In this document: piece by piece, positions 25,720 to 33,946 of the stretch
How the letters are laid out: every line of letters starts with the position of its first letter
Position numbering within the stretch: the first letter of the stretch is position 1
Assembly (NCBI RefSeq): GCF_022637555.1
Contig: NZ_CP093342.1
Location: forward strand, 496,001 to 560,000
Source of the DNA: Microbacterium sp. H1-D42
Lineage (GTDB): Bacteria > Actinomycetota > Actinomycetes > Actinomycetales > Microbacteriaceae
Reading direction: 5' to 3'
Length of the DNA stretch: 64,000 bases
Position numbers and translations under genes: made by a program
Notes under the pieces: model-generated
Database searches by the model: none
Seen by the model: only the letters and a program-made list of their open reading frames with translations
Told to the model about the DNA's origin: nothing

Positions 25720-25964
25720 TGGTCAAGCCCACCCTCGTCACCAACACCATCCGCGCGCATCGCGAGGCGGCCGGGCTGACCCAGGCCGACCTCGCCCGCA
25801 GCATCGGCGTCACGCGCCAGACGCTCCTCGCGATCGAGCAGGGCAAGTACTCGCCGACGCTCGAGCTGGCCTTCCAGATCGCCCGGGCCTTCGGGGTCGC
25901 GCTCGATGACCTCTTCCAATACCCCGATTCGCAGACAGAAGTTTCGCAGACAGTGGAGGGCTGA
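25719..25964 (+). CDS. XRE-family transcriptional regulator
   Basis: 81 residues, essentially one helix-turn-helix domain: IRAHREAAGLTQADLARSIG then VTRQTLLAIEQGKYSPTLEL and IARAFGVALDDLF, a textbook Cro/CI-type fold of the short YozG-like kind. ATG 25719 overlaps the preceding stop by one base. It likely binds the paired AAAGATTCTT/AAGAATCTTT sites at 25223-25279 and so controls its own operon, which continues into the oxidoreductase gene 1 bp after its stop. Confidence 0.85.
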   Translation: MVKPTLVTNTIRAHREAAGLTQADLARSIGVTRQTLLAIEQGKYSPTLELAFQIARAFGVALDDLFQYPDSQTEVSQTVEG

Positions 25965-25965
25965 A

Positions 25966-26976
25966 ATGACTCTCACGACCACCACCATGACCTCCTGGAC
26001 GCAGGACCGCTACGGCCCGGCATCCGACATCGCACTCGTCGAGCGCGACGTGCCGACGCCCGGTCGGGGTGAGGTGCTGCTGAAGGTGCACGCCACCGCG
26101 CTCAATGCCGGCGACGTGCGCATCATGCTCGGCGATCCGCTGCTGGCACGCCCGGTGTTCGGGCTGACCCACCCGCGCAATCCGGTGCGCGGCATGGACA
26201 TCGCCGGAACCGTCGTCGCCTTGGGTGACGGGGTGTCGGATGCTGGCATCGGCGACGAAGTCGTGGTGGAGCTGCCCGGCGGCGGAGGCCTTGCCCCGTT
26301 CGCCGTCGCACCCGCGAAGCGACTGGCGGCACGACCAGACGGCGTCGCCGCGGCAGTCGCGGCCAGTCTCCCCATCGCCGGCGGCACCGCCTGGCAGGCG
26401 CTCGACCGCGCCCGGGTGGGCGAAGGACATCGGTTGGAAGGGCAGAGGGTACTCGTCCTCGGCGCCTCCGGCGGGGTCGGCACCTTTGCGGTGCAGCTGG
26501 CCGGGCTCCGCGGCGCCGAGGTGCACGCCACCGCCGCGGCCCACAACGTCACTCTCATCGAGCGCCTCGGCGCCACCCGCGTGTTCGAGCGGAACATCGA
26601 CCTCGCCACACTGCCCGCCGACGGGTACGACGCCGTGATCGACATCGTCGGCGGCACACCGCTGCGCACGCTGCGGCGCCTGATCCGCCCCGGCGGAACT
26701 GTCGTCCTCGTCGCGGGTGGCGGTGGGCACGTGCTGGGTCCGGTGCCGCGGATGCTGCGCGGAGCACTCCTCTCGATCGGATCGTCCCGGCGCATCCGTG
26801 CACTCGCCGCATCCGCAGACCCGCGGATCCTCGGGCAGCTGCTGCAGCTCGCCGCGCAGGGGGCGATCACCCCGGCGATCGAGCGCGAATACGCGTTCAA
26901 AGACGCGGCCGGTGCGCTCGCTCACGTCGAATCAGGGCACGCCGCAGGCAAGGTCGTCGTGCGCGCGGCATCCTGA
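25966..26976 (+). CDS. Zinc-free MDR-family NAD(P)-dependent alcohol dehydrogenase/quinone reductase
   Basis: 336 residues. N-terminal GroES-like part (VERDVPTPGRGEVLLKVHAT, LNAGDVRIMLG, NPVRGMDIAGTVVALG) and a Rossmann domain with VLVLGASGGVGTFAVQLA (about 165-183) for NADP. The zinc-binding Cys residues of true alcohol dehydrogenases are missing, placing it with quinone oxidoreductases. GGAGGG precedes ATG 25966. Third gene of the XRE operon, so reduction of a quinone or reactive aldehyde under regulator control is a fair guess. Confidence 0.85.
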   Translation: MTLTTTTMTSWTQDRYGPASDIALVERDVPTPGRGEVLLKVHATALNAGDVRIMLGDPLLARPVFGLTHPRNPVRGMDIAGTVVALGDGVSDAGIGDEVVVELPGGGGLAPFAVAPAKRLAARPDGVAAAVAASLPIAGGTAWQALDRARVGEGHRLEGQRVLVLGASGGVGTFAVQLAGLRGAEVHATAAAHNVTLIERLGATRVFERNIDLATLPADGYDAVIDIVGGTPLRTLRRLIRPGGTVVLVAGGGGHVLGPVPRMLRGALLSIGSSRRIRALAASADPRILGQLLQLAAQGAITPAIEREYAFKDAAGALAHVESGHAAGKVVVRAAS

Positions 26977-27014
26977 TCGACGAAGCGTCGGCGCTCGAGC
27001 CGCGGAGCCTTCCC

Positions 27015-27075
27015 GTTCCCGTCGCGATTTTTCCCGCTGGCGCCGGATGAAGGCGGGACAAAATGCGACCGGAAC
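27015..27075. repeat. 61-nt palindromic element, type A copy 2
   Basis: Outer arms GTTCCCGTCGCG and TGCGACCGGAAC, inner arms TCCCGC/GCGGGA, 14-nt loop. Same length and arm sequence as 23477-23537, while loops differ, which points to a dispersed repeat kept for its folded form. It follows the oxidoreductase gene by 38 bp. Confidence 0.75.
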
Positions 27076-27094
27076 GCCGGCTGCGGGCATCCGA

Positions 27095-27117
27095 GCGGGA
27101 GGAATCGCGACCCGAAC
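27095..27117. repeat. Half copy of the type A element
   Basis: GCGGGA, 4 nt, then TCGCGACCCGAAC reproduces only the right arm of the type A palindrome, 19 bp after the full copy 2. No matching left arm is present. Confidence 0.5.
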
Positions 27118-27289
27118 GATCGCAGCCGAGCGCGGGCATTCCTTGACCCGCCGCGCATCTTCAGCATCCGAAGATCGCGTGAGATAATGGAGCCTGGCGT
27201 GCTCGTGTGCATCTTCCCCGTCAATGTTGCGGGTCGAACTTCCGCTGGGCCCCTGGACAGCGTCCGCCGCACCTTCCTGAGGAGCACTC

Positions 27290-28180
27290 ATGTCCATGCC
27301 TGAAACCGCGACCCGCCCCGACGACCACGCGACCGCGCCGACCCGCGTGGCTCACCACCGTCGCTACCTGATGTGCAAGCCCGAGCACTTCACGGTCAGC
27401 TACAAGATCAATCCGTGGATGGAGCCGGCCAACCCGACCGACACCGCCAAGGCCGTCGCGCAGTGGCAGAAGCTGTACGGCCTGTACCTCGAACTCGGTC
27501 ACGAGGTCGAGCTGATCGAGCCGCTCGCCGGCTACCCCGACATGGTCTACACCGCGAACGGCGGCTTCGTCATCGGCGGCCGCGCCTACGTGCCCGAGTT
27601 CCGCTTCGAGGAGCGCCAGGGTGAGGCGCCCGCGTTCGCCGACTGGTTCCGCGCCAACGGCTTCGACACCGTGATGCCAGAAGAGGTCAACGAGGGCGAG
27701 GGCGACTTCCTGCTGGTCGGCGATGTGATCCTCGCCGGCACCGGCTTCCGCTCCACGGGCGACAGCCACCGCGAGGTGGGCGAGGTGTTCGGCCGCGAGG
27801 TCGTCTCACTGAACCTCGTCGATCCGCGCTTCTACCACCTCGACACCGCCATCGCCGTGCTCGACCCGGTGCAGGGCACCGAGAACGGCGGCCCCGAGCG
27901 CGCCAACATCGCCTACCTGCCGCACGCGTTCGACGAGGCTTCGCAGAAGGTGCTCGCCGAGCGGTTCCCCGACGCCATCCTCGTCAGCGACGACGACGGC
28001 GCCGTGTTCGGACTGAACTCGGCCAGCGATGGCTACAACGTCATCATCTCGCCGCGCGCCACAGGATTCGAGAAGCAGCTGCGCGAGCGCGGTTACAACC
28101 CGATCATGGTCGACCTGTCCGAGCTGCTGCTCGGCGGTGGCGGCATCAAGTGCTGCACGCTCGAACTGCGGGGTGCCTGA
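27290..28180 (+). CDS. DDAH-like amidinotransferase-fold hydrolase, probable arginine dihydrolase
   Basis: 296 residues of the guanidino-modifying fold. Shared with cyanobacterial arginine dihydrolase (ArgZ/AgrE) are KINPWME (about 42-48), DMVYTANGG with Asn90, GFRSTGDSH, FYHLDT with His183, and the C-terminal KCCTLELR with nucleophile Cys288. Databases usually call such proteins dimethylargininase (DDAH). If it works as ArgZ does, it turns arginine into ornithine, ammonia and CO2; if as DDAH, it yields citrulline from methylated arginine. The next gene is ornithine aminotransferase, one base after its stop, which favours ornithine as product. GAGGAG precedes ATG 27290. Confidence 0.85.
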   Translation: MSMPETATRPDDHATAPTRVAHHRRYLMCKPEHFTVSYKINPWMEPANPTDTAKAVAQWQKLYGLYLELGHEVELIEPLAGYPDMVYTANGGFVIGGRAYVPEFRFEERQGEAPAFADWFRANGFDTVMPEEVNEGEGDFLLVGDVILAGTGFRSTGDSHREVGEVFGREVVSLNLVDPRFYHLDTAIAVLDPVQGTENGGPERANIAYLPHAFDEASQKVLAERFPDAILVSDDDGAVFGLNSASDGYNVIISPRATGFEKQLRERGYNPIMVDLSELLLGGGGIKCCTLELRGA

Positions 28181-28181
28181 C

Positions 28182-29399
28182 ATGGACGGCACAGAGACGT
28201 ACGCGGTTGCTGAGCGAGCGAAGCGAGACGAAGTACACGTCGCCGAGAACTACGCGCCGCTGCCCGTCGTCATCGCCGATGCCGAGGGCGTGTGGATGAC
28301 GGATGCTGAGGGCAAGCGCTACCTCGACCTGCTGGCCGCCTACTCGGCCGTGAACTTCGGGCACCGGCATCCGGCGATCGTCGAGGCGCTCACCACGCAG
28401 CTCGGCCGCGTCACCCTCACCAGTCGCGCCTTCATGAACGACCAGCTCGAGCCGTTCGCCGCCGCGCTCGCACGCCTGTGCGGCAAGGAGCTCGTGCTGC
28501 CGATGAACACCGGCGCCGAGGCGGTCGAGACCGGCATCAAGGTGGCCCGCGCGTGGGGCTACCGCGTCAAGGGCATCTCTGCCGGCAAGGCCCGCATCGT
28601 CGTCGCCGCGGGCAACTTCCACGGCCGCACCACCACGATCGTCAGCTTCAGCGACGACGATCAGGCGCGCGATGACTTCGGTCCGTACACGCCGGGTTTC
28701 GACACGGTTCCGTACGGAGACGCGGATGCCATCGCGAACGCGATCACCGACGAGACCGCCGCGGTGCTGGTCGAGCCCATCCAGGGCGAGGCCGGTGTGA
28801 TCATCCCTCCGGAGGGCTACCTGCGCCGGATCCGCGAGATCTGCGATGAGCGAGGCGTGCTGTTCATCGCCGACGAGATCCAAGCGGGCCTCGGCCGGGT
28901 CGGCGAGACCTTCGCCTGCGACCGCGAGGGCGTCGTGCCCGACCTGTATCTGCTGGGCAAGGCGCTCGGCGGCGGCATCCTGCCCGTCTCGGCGGTCGTC
29001 GGCAACCGCGATGTGCTCGGCGTCATCCGTCCGGGCGAGCACGGCTCGACGTTCGGCGGCAACCCGCTGGCCGCAGCCGTCGGCCTGAAGGTGGTCTCGA
29101 TGCTGGAGACCGGCGAGTTCCAAGAGCGCGCTCGCGTGCTCGGCGCACACCTGGCATCCGCTCTCGAGCCTCTGATCGGCCACGGCGTGACCGCGGTGCG
29201 CATCGCGGGCCTGTGGGCGGGCGTCGACATCGACCCCGCCATCGGCACCGGCCGCGACGTCGCCGAGAAGCTGCGCGAGCGCGGCGTGCTCGTCAAGGAC
29301 ACCCACGGCCAGACGATCCGCATCGCCCCGCCGCTGGTGATCCGCGCCACTGAGCTCGACTGGGCGGTGGAGCAGTTGCGCCTGGTCCTGGCCGACTGA
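28182..29399 (+). CDS. rocD: Ornithine-oxo-acid aminotransferase
   Basis: 405 residues. Transfers the delta-amino group of ornithine to 2-oxoglutarate, giving glutamate semialdehyde/P5C and glutamate. Family blocks: YAPLPVVIADAEGVWMTDAE, LLAAYSAVNFGHRHP, MNTGAEAVETGIKVAR, FIADEIQAGLGRVG, and the PLP lysine in LGKALGGGILPVSA. The first 22 or so residues are not conserved in the family and are partly encoded by the dispersed repeat at 28211-28232 (AERAKRDEV). Start ATG 28182 is one base after the preceding stop. PutA enzymes in this window could take its P5C product to glutamate. Confidence 0.95.
   Translation: MDGTETYAVAERAKRDEVHVAENYAPLPVVIADAEGVWMTDAEGKRYLDLLAAYSAVNFGHRHPAIVEALTTQLGRVTLTSRAFMNDQLEPFAAALARLCGKELVLPMNTGAEAVETGIKVARAWGYRVKGISAGKARIVVAAGNFHGRTTTIVSFSDDDQARDDFGPYTPGFDTVPYGDADAIANAITDETAAVLVEPIQGEAGVIIPPEGYLRRIREICDERGVLFIADEIQAGLGRVGETFACDREGVVPDLYLLGKALGGGILPVSAVVGNRDVLGVIRPGEHGSTFGGNPLAAAVGLKVVSMLETGEFQERARVLGAHLASALEPLIGHGVTAVRIAGLWAGVDIDPAIGTGRDVAEKLRERGVLVKDTHGQTIRIAPPLVIRATELDWAVEQLRLVLAD
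28211..28232 (+). repeat. Type E dispersed repeat inside the rocD 5' end
   Basis: TGAGCGAGCGAAGCGAGACG and following AA match the intergenic repeats at 46421-46442, 46448-46469 and (reversed) 48112-48136 apart from a few substitutions. Here it is translated in frame as part of the RocD N-terminus. Confidence 0.75.
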
Positions 29400-29425
29400 C
29401 GCCAGGCGCTTCGCGCCATCCTGCT

Positions 29426-29490
29426 GAGGAACCACTTCCCGTCTGAGACATCACGTGTGTGCGTGTTTCTCAGACGGGAAGTGGTTTCTC
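29426..29490. repeat. 65-nt palindromic element, type B copy 1 (between convergent genes)
   Basis: Two 25-bp arms with two mismatches (core ACCACTTCCCGTCTGAGA and its complement) and a 15-nt loop. Sits between the convergent ends of rocD and the BCCT gene, so it can act as a bidirectional terminator. A second copy of equal length lies at 36702-36766. Confidence 0.75.
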
Positions 29491-29506
29491 GCAGTAGGGG
29501 GCGGGG

Positions 29507-31360
29507 TCAGTCGCGGAGGAACGGGCCGGAGTCCTGCTCCTGCACGTTCGGGTCGTCCAGGCCCGCCAGGTCGTCCTCATCGACCAGTTCATCGACATCA
29601 AGTGTCGACGGGGAGGCATCGACGCTGCTTTCCAGACCGAGGGCACCCGACGTGATGCGCACAGGTTCGGTCGGCGCCACCGGCAGGCCGAAGCGGCGCT
29701 GGATGCGGCGCATCCACCGCGGCTGCGAGCCCAGCACGCCGGTCTCATCGTGGGCTTCGACTTCGAGACCGTAGTAGTCGCCGATCCGATCGATGAACGC
29801 CGCCCGCTCGGCCTTCGCGTACGCGCGCCGTTCTCGAGTGAAGGCGACGACCGTCGACCAGCAGATCAGCAGCATCACCACGCTGAAGGGCAGCGCGATC
29901 GTGATCGCCGCGGTCTGCAGCGCCGTGAGTCCGCCCGCCAGCAGCAGGGAGATCGCCAGCAGGGCCGTTGCGACGACGAAGAACGTGCGGATCCAGCGCC
30001 GCGGCTCGGGCTTGCCGCCGGTGGCTATCATGCCCATCACCAGTGCGCCGGAATCCGCCGACGTGATGAAGAAGATGCCGAGCAGGAGCAGCGCGCCGAC
30101 GCTCACGATGCCCGATCCGGGCACGTTCTGCAGCATGGCGAACAGAGCGCCCTGCAGGTCGACCTCGCCGTCCGGCCCGGTGAGCGTGCCGGGATCGGAG
30201 AGCTCCATCGCCAGCGCCGAGCCGCCGAGAACGGCGAACCACAGGATGCCGATCAGCGTGGGAACCAGGATCACGCCGATCACGAACTCGCGCACGGTGC
30301 GCCCCTTTGACACGCGGGCGATGAAGATGCCGACGAACGGCGCCCACGAGATCCACCAGCCCCAGTAGAAGGACGTCCATGACGCCTGCCACTGCTCGCC
30401 TGCTTCGCCCTGGAACGCACTGACGTTGAACGACAGCCCGACGAAATTCTGCACGTAATAGCCGATCGACTGCACGAAGTCGCGCAGCAGGAACTCGGTG
30501 GGCCCGACTGCGAGCAGATACAGCACCAGGATGCCCGCGAGGATGAGGTTGGCCGTGGACAGCCACTTCATGCCCTTGGTCACGCCGGACAGCACCGACA
30601 TCAAGACGAAAACCGAGATGACGAGGATCAGGATCACCTGCGTCGTCTCGTCGGGATCTGCGATCCCCGCCGAATGCAGTCCTGCGCTCATCTGCAGCAC
30701 ACCAAGGCCCAATGAGGTCGCCACACCGAACAGCGTTCCCACCAGCGCGATCACGTCGATCGTGTGGCCCCAACCGCCCTCGACGCGCTTGCCGAGCAGC
30801 GGTTCGAGCGTCCAGCGGATCGACACAGGGCGCCGACGGCGGTGGATCGCGTAGGCGAGGGCGAGTCCGATCACCACATAGATCGACCAGGCGTGCACGC
30901 CCCAGTGCAGATATGTCTGGCCGAGTGCCGCCTGTGCCAGCTGCTCCGGCGTCCCGGTGACCCCGGGGCGCGGGTTGGTGAAGTGGCTGAGCGGCTCGCT
31001 GACACCGTAGAAGACGAGACCGATGCCCATGCCGGCCGCGAACAGCAGCGAGAACCAGCTGATCAGTGAGAACTCCGGCTCTTCATCATCGCGTCCGAGT
31101 TTGATGTCGCCGAAGCGGCTGAATCCCAGGAACAGACAGAACGCGACGAAGAACGCCGCGATCAGCACGTAGTACCAGTTGAAGGCGTTGACGATCGAGG
31201 TCTGGATCGTTCGGAACACTTCCTCTGCGACGTTCGGCAGAAGCAGGGTGAACAGCACGAACGCGATGATGATGCCCGCGGCAGGCCAGAACACCCATCG
31301 CAGCACCTGCGGCTCGCGCTGCTCGGCACTGGCCCTCGTCTTCGATCCCTGTCCGCTCAT
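29507..31360 (-). CDS. BCCT-family transporter (betaine/carnitine/choline type)
   Basis: 617 residues, twelve predicted TM helices. The family signature is clear: FAAGMGIGLVFYGVSEPLSH (about 115-135) with the glycine-rich GMGIG of TM3, and SFYWGWWISWAPFVGIFIAR with the aromatic cage tryptophans (about 325-345). Uptake of glycine betaine or a related quaternary ammonium compound with Na+ or H+ is expected. It has a long acidic C-terminal tail (about 80 residues, ending EDDLAGLDDPNVQEQDS) that may sense osmotic state as in BetP. TACGGT lies 6 nt before ATG 31360 (leaderless pattern), although GGGGG also fits as a ribosome site. Confidence 0.92.
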   Translation of the reverse strand: MSGQGSKTRASAEQREPQVLRWVFWPAAGIIIAFVLFTLLLPNVAEEVFRTIQTSIVNAFNWYYVLIAAFFVAFCLFLGFSRFGDIKLGRDDEEPEFSLISWFSLLFAAGMGIGLVFYGVSEPLSHFTNPRPGVTGTPEQLAQAALGQTYLHWGVHAWSIYVVIGLALAYAIHRRRRPVSIRWTLEPLLGKRVEGGWGHTIDVIALVGTLFGVATSLGLGVLQMSAGLHSAGIADPDETTQVILILVISVFVLMSVLSGVTKGMKWLSTANLILAGILVLYLLAVGPTEFLLRDFVQSIGYYVQNFVGLSFNVSAFQGEAGEQWQASWTSFYWGWWISWAPFVGIFIARVSKGRTVREFVIGVILVPTLIGILWFAVLGGSALAMELSDPGTLTGPDGEVDLQGALFAMLQNVPGSGIVSVGALLLLGIFFITSADSGALVMGMIATGGKPEPRRWIRTFFVVATALLAISLLLAGGLTALQTAAITIALPFSVVMLLICWSTVVAFTRERRAYAKAERAAFIDRIGDYYGLEVEAHDETGVLGSQPRWMRRIQRRFGLPVAPTEPVRITSGALGLESSVDASPSTLDVDELVDEDDLAGLDDPNVQEQDSGPFLRD

Positions 31361-31419
31361 GCCCCCACCGTATCGGCGGCCGCGGCCTGTGGACAGGGGG
31401 CCTTCGGCGTGGCCGTGGC

Positions 31420-31716
31420 TCAGACGGGTGTGTCGTCAGGGTCGAATGCCTTCAGGGCGTCCTGTTCGACAGCGGTGTCGGCGGTCAGCTGCTCCTCGGT
31501 GACCTCTGAGCCGCCGAGCGGGGCATCCTCGTCGCCAGAGGGCTCGGTCTGGGCCGACCGCGGCGCCGGTTCTGATGGCCCCTTCGAGGGAGGCTTCAGA
31601 ACGTCGCCCAGCTTTCGCGGCAATCCCGTACCCCGCGGATCCAGTCCAGGCACATGCGGGATCTGGTGGAATGACTGGCCGTCCGCGGCATCGTCTTCAT
31701 CGCGTCGATCGTTCAT
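31420..31716 (-). CDS. Small acidic hypothetical protein (98 aa)
   Basis: No family recognised. The protein is hydrophilic and acidic (RRDEDDAADG near the start, EQDALKAFDPDDTPV at the end) with proline-rich middle (VPGLDPRGTGLPRKLGDVLK), no TM helix, probably disordered. ATG 31716 is supported by TAAGGT seven nt upstream; the longer frame from 31824 has an arginine/cysteine-rich start typical of non-coding read-through. Lies alone between the BCCT gene and the GbsR operon. Confidence 0.5.
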   Translation of the reverse strand: MNDRRDEDDAADGQSFHQIPHVPGLDPRGTGLPRKLGDVLKPPSKGPSEPAPRSAQTEPSGDEDAPLGGSEVTEEQLTADTAVEQDALKAFDPDDTPV

Positions 31717-31780
31717 GCCTCTGACCTTAAGGTGTGCGATGGTGCTGCGGCATGCCCTTGACATCGCCGTCGCGAAGGGT

Positions 31781-32290
31781 TCAGTCAGACAGCAGGCGCT
31801 CCGCGCGCAGCGTCTCCCACTCATCGATCAACTGCGGCATGCGACGCGACATGAAGCGGAAGAACTCCGCCATCTCCTCTGATCGCGCACGCGCGGCGTG
31901 GTCGTCTTCGTGGGCGGCGCCGATGTCTTCGATCAGCGCCGCCAGTCGGTCGTACACGGGGGAGTTCGTCGACATGGCGCCGTACCAGGCGTCCCCGATG
32001 ATCTCGTACGTCACCAGGCGTCGATCCGGCCGCGAGATGCGGTGGATCATGTGCACGGTCTGCAGGTAGCGCACCGCACCGGAGACCGCCGCGGCACTCA
32101 CGCCCAGCCGCTCACCGAGCTCGGCGGCGGTGTACCCACCGGCGGGGGCGGCGATCAGCGCCATCAGGACGCGGGCGGGCATGCGCGGGAACCCGACAGC
32201 CGTGATGACGGCCGCCGCGTCCTCGGCGGCGTCGACCCCGAGGTGCGTGGCATCTCCTGCCGGGGGCGCAGCGTCGTCAGCATCCGTCAT
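31781..32290 (-). CDS. GbsR/MarR-type transcriptional regulator
   Basis: 169 residues. A winged helix-turn-helix covers about residues 35-100: FPRMPARVLMALIAAPAGGY, TAAELGERLGVSAAAVSGAVRYL and HRISRPDRRLVTYEI for the wing, followed by a helical C-terminal dimer region (EEMAEFFRFMSRRMPQLIDEW). It is the last gene of the ATPase-permease-regulator operon, 12 bp after the permease stop, so it should control that exporter, probably at the inverted repeat 34966-34981. Confidence 0.85.
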   Translation of the reverse strand: MTDADDAAPPAGDATHLGVDAAEDAAAVITAVGFPRMPARVLMALIAAPAGGYTAAELGERLGVSAAAVSGAVRYLQTVHMIHRISRPDRRLVTYEIIGDAWYGAMSTNSPVYDRLAALIEDIGAAHEDDHAARARSEEMAEFFRFMSRRMPQLIDEWETLRAERLLSD

Positions 32291-32302
32291 CTTGTCATCC
32301 TC

Positions 32303-33946
32303 TCAGGCTGTCGGGTGCAGTTCCCGACGCCGCATCAGGACGAGGGATGCTGCCGCGCCGACCGCCGCCGCACCGGCGAGCCACCAGACGCCCTTCAGAT
32401 CGACGCCGTCGGAGGCGAGCACGGGGGTCTGCGTGAACGGCGAGAGGTTCGTCAGCCAGTCCGGCAGCGAGAACAGCGGGCCGAACAGCCCGATGATCAG
32501 GGCCACCATCACCAGCATCCACCCCACGACGATCGTGGCTCTCGGCGCCAGCACGAACACGAGCGCCGTCAGCACCAGGAAGACGCACGCCGCTATGCCC
32601 TGGCCGATGCCGGCGACGACGGCATCCTGCATCAGCGACCCGTCGCTGTGCGCTGCGCCGAGGGCCGAGCCGGCGATCGCCGCCGCCACGATCAGCACGA
32701 CGGCGCCGAACGCGACGACGAGATAGTCGGCCAGCCATCGCACCCGATCGACCGCGGTGGCGAGCACCGGCTCTGCGGTGCCGTGCACCTCTTCCTGTCG
32801 CGCGCGACAGACGGTCTGCACGGCGGCGCAGGCCGCCAGCACGCCGACCATCAGATAGAAGATCACGACCATTCCCGATTCGAGGCCCCCGCTCTTCGAG
32901 AGCGCCTCGAAGACCCTCTGCACGGCCTCCACCTTCGTGCCGATCTCGTTGATGACTGATGCCAGGCTGGTGGCGAGCAGACCGGTCAGGAAGCCGCCGA
33001 TGGCCCAGCCGAGCACCGAACCGGACGTCATCCGCCAGACCAGCCCCATCGGCGAGCCGAGGGATGCCGGAGCCCAAGTGCGTCCGTGCCGCTGCGGCAC
33101 GATGCCCTCGCCGAGATCTCGCACCGACTGCACCGCGAAGGCGACGGCGGTGAGCACGACGCCCACGCCGATGCCGAGCAGCGCTGGCCATACCGCGTCA
33201 TCGGCGTACGGGCGGGTGTTCTCGGCCCAGCCGAACGGCGACAGCCAGGCCAGCCAGCTGCTCTCCATGCGCGTGAGGTCGGCGCTCGGGGTGCCGAGGG
33301 CGTTGCCGAGACCGCTCATCACATAGGTCGCGAGCAGGATCCAGACGGCGAGCGAGTTCGCGCCGCGCGAGGTGCGCACGAGCTGCGCTGCAAGCAGGCC
33401 GACCCCGAGGAAGCACAGGCCGACGGACGCGACGGCGAGTGCCGAGACCCACGAGCCCGGTGCCGGGTACCCGGCACCGATGAAGACCAGGCCGACCAGC
33501 ACCGCGAGCACGATGTTCGCCAGCACGCCGTGCACGATTGTCGCCACGAGCGGCGTGACCCTGGCCGCGGGTGTGGCCGAGATCAGTTCAGCGCGCCCCT
33601 GCTCCTCTTCGGTGCGGGTGTGGCGCACTGCGAGGAACGTGCTCATGAATGCGGCGAGCATGGCGAGGAACGGAAGGATGAGGAACAGTGCGACCTGCGC
33701 CTCGCCCGAGCCGGACGGAAGCCCACGGAACATCAGGATCACCGGGTTGGCCATCACGGTTGCCAGCACGGTGATGCGGCCATCGAGGTCGCCGTACGAT
33801 TCGACGACGCCCCCGACCGCCGACGCGGCGAGGGCCACAGTGCCGAGGATCCACAGTGGCAGCTGCACGCGGTCGCGACGCAGTCGCTGGCGCAGTAGGT
33901 GGAGCGCCCCCGACCCTGAGGTCGCGGTGGCGGCGATGGTGCTCAT
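32303..33946 (-). CDS. ABC exporter permease (tetronasin/polyketide-exporter-like)
   Basis: 547 residues with twelve TM helices in two similar halves: each half has a cytoplasmic segment with an E-rich motif (HTRTEEEQGRAELISATP about 110-127, CRARQEEVHGTAEPVLATA about 385-400), the hallmark of TnrB/polyketide antibiotic exporter permeases. ATG 33946 overlaps the ATPase stop by 4 nt, showing coupled translation. It should form a complex with the upstream ATPase and pump out a hydrophobic drug or lipid-like compound; the substrate is unknown. Confidence 0.88.
   Translation of the reverse strand: MSTIAATATSGSGALHLLRQRLRRDRVQLPLWILGTVALAASAVGGVVESYGDLDGRITVLATVMANPVILMFRGLPSGSGEAQVALFLILPFLAMLAAFMSTFLAVRHTRTEEEQGRAELISATPAARVTPLVATIVHGVLANIVLAVLVGLVFIGAGYPAPGSWVSALAVASVGLCFLGVGLLAAQLVRTSRGANSLAVWILLATYVMSGLGNALGTPSADLTRMESSWLAWLSPFGWAENTRPYADDAVWPALLGIGVGVVLTAVAFAVQSVRDLGEGIVPQRHGRTWAPASLGSPMGLVWRMTSGSVLGWAIGGFLTGLLATSLASVINEIGTKVEAVQRVFEALSKSGGLESGMVVIFYLMVGVLAACAAVQTVCRARQEEVHGTAEPVLATAVDRVRWLADYLVVAFGAVVLIVAAAIAGSALGAAHSDGSLMQDAVVAGIGQGIAACVFLVLTALVFVLAPRATIVVGWMLVMVALIIGLFGPLFSLPDWLTNLSPFTQTPVLASDGVDLKGVWWLAGAAAVGAAASLVLMRRRELHPTA

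Larger units (their letters stand above)
26977..27289. other. 313-bp intergenic region with palindromic elements and possible promoter
   Basis: Holds the type-A palindrome copy 2 (27015-27075) and a lone half element (27095-27117). Nearer the next gene an AGATAAT box (27182-27188) could be the -10 of the arginine gene pair, leaving a leader of about 95 nt; no -35 at proper spacing was found. No gene is credible here. Confidence 0.5.
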
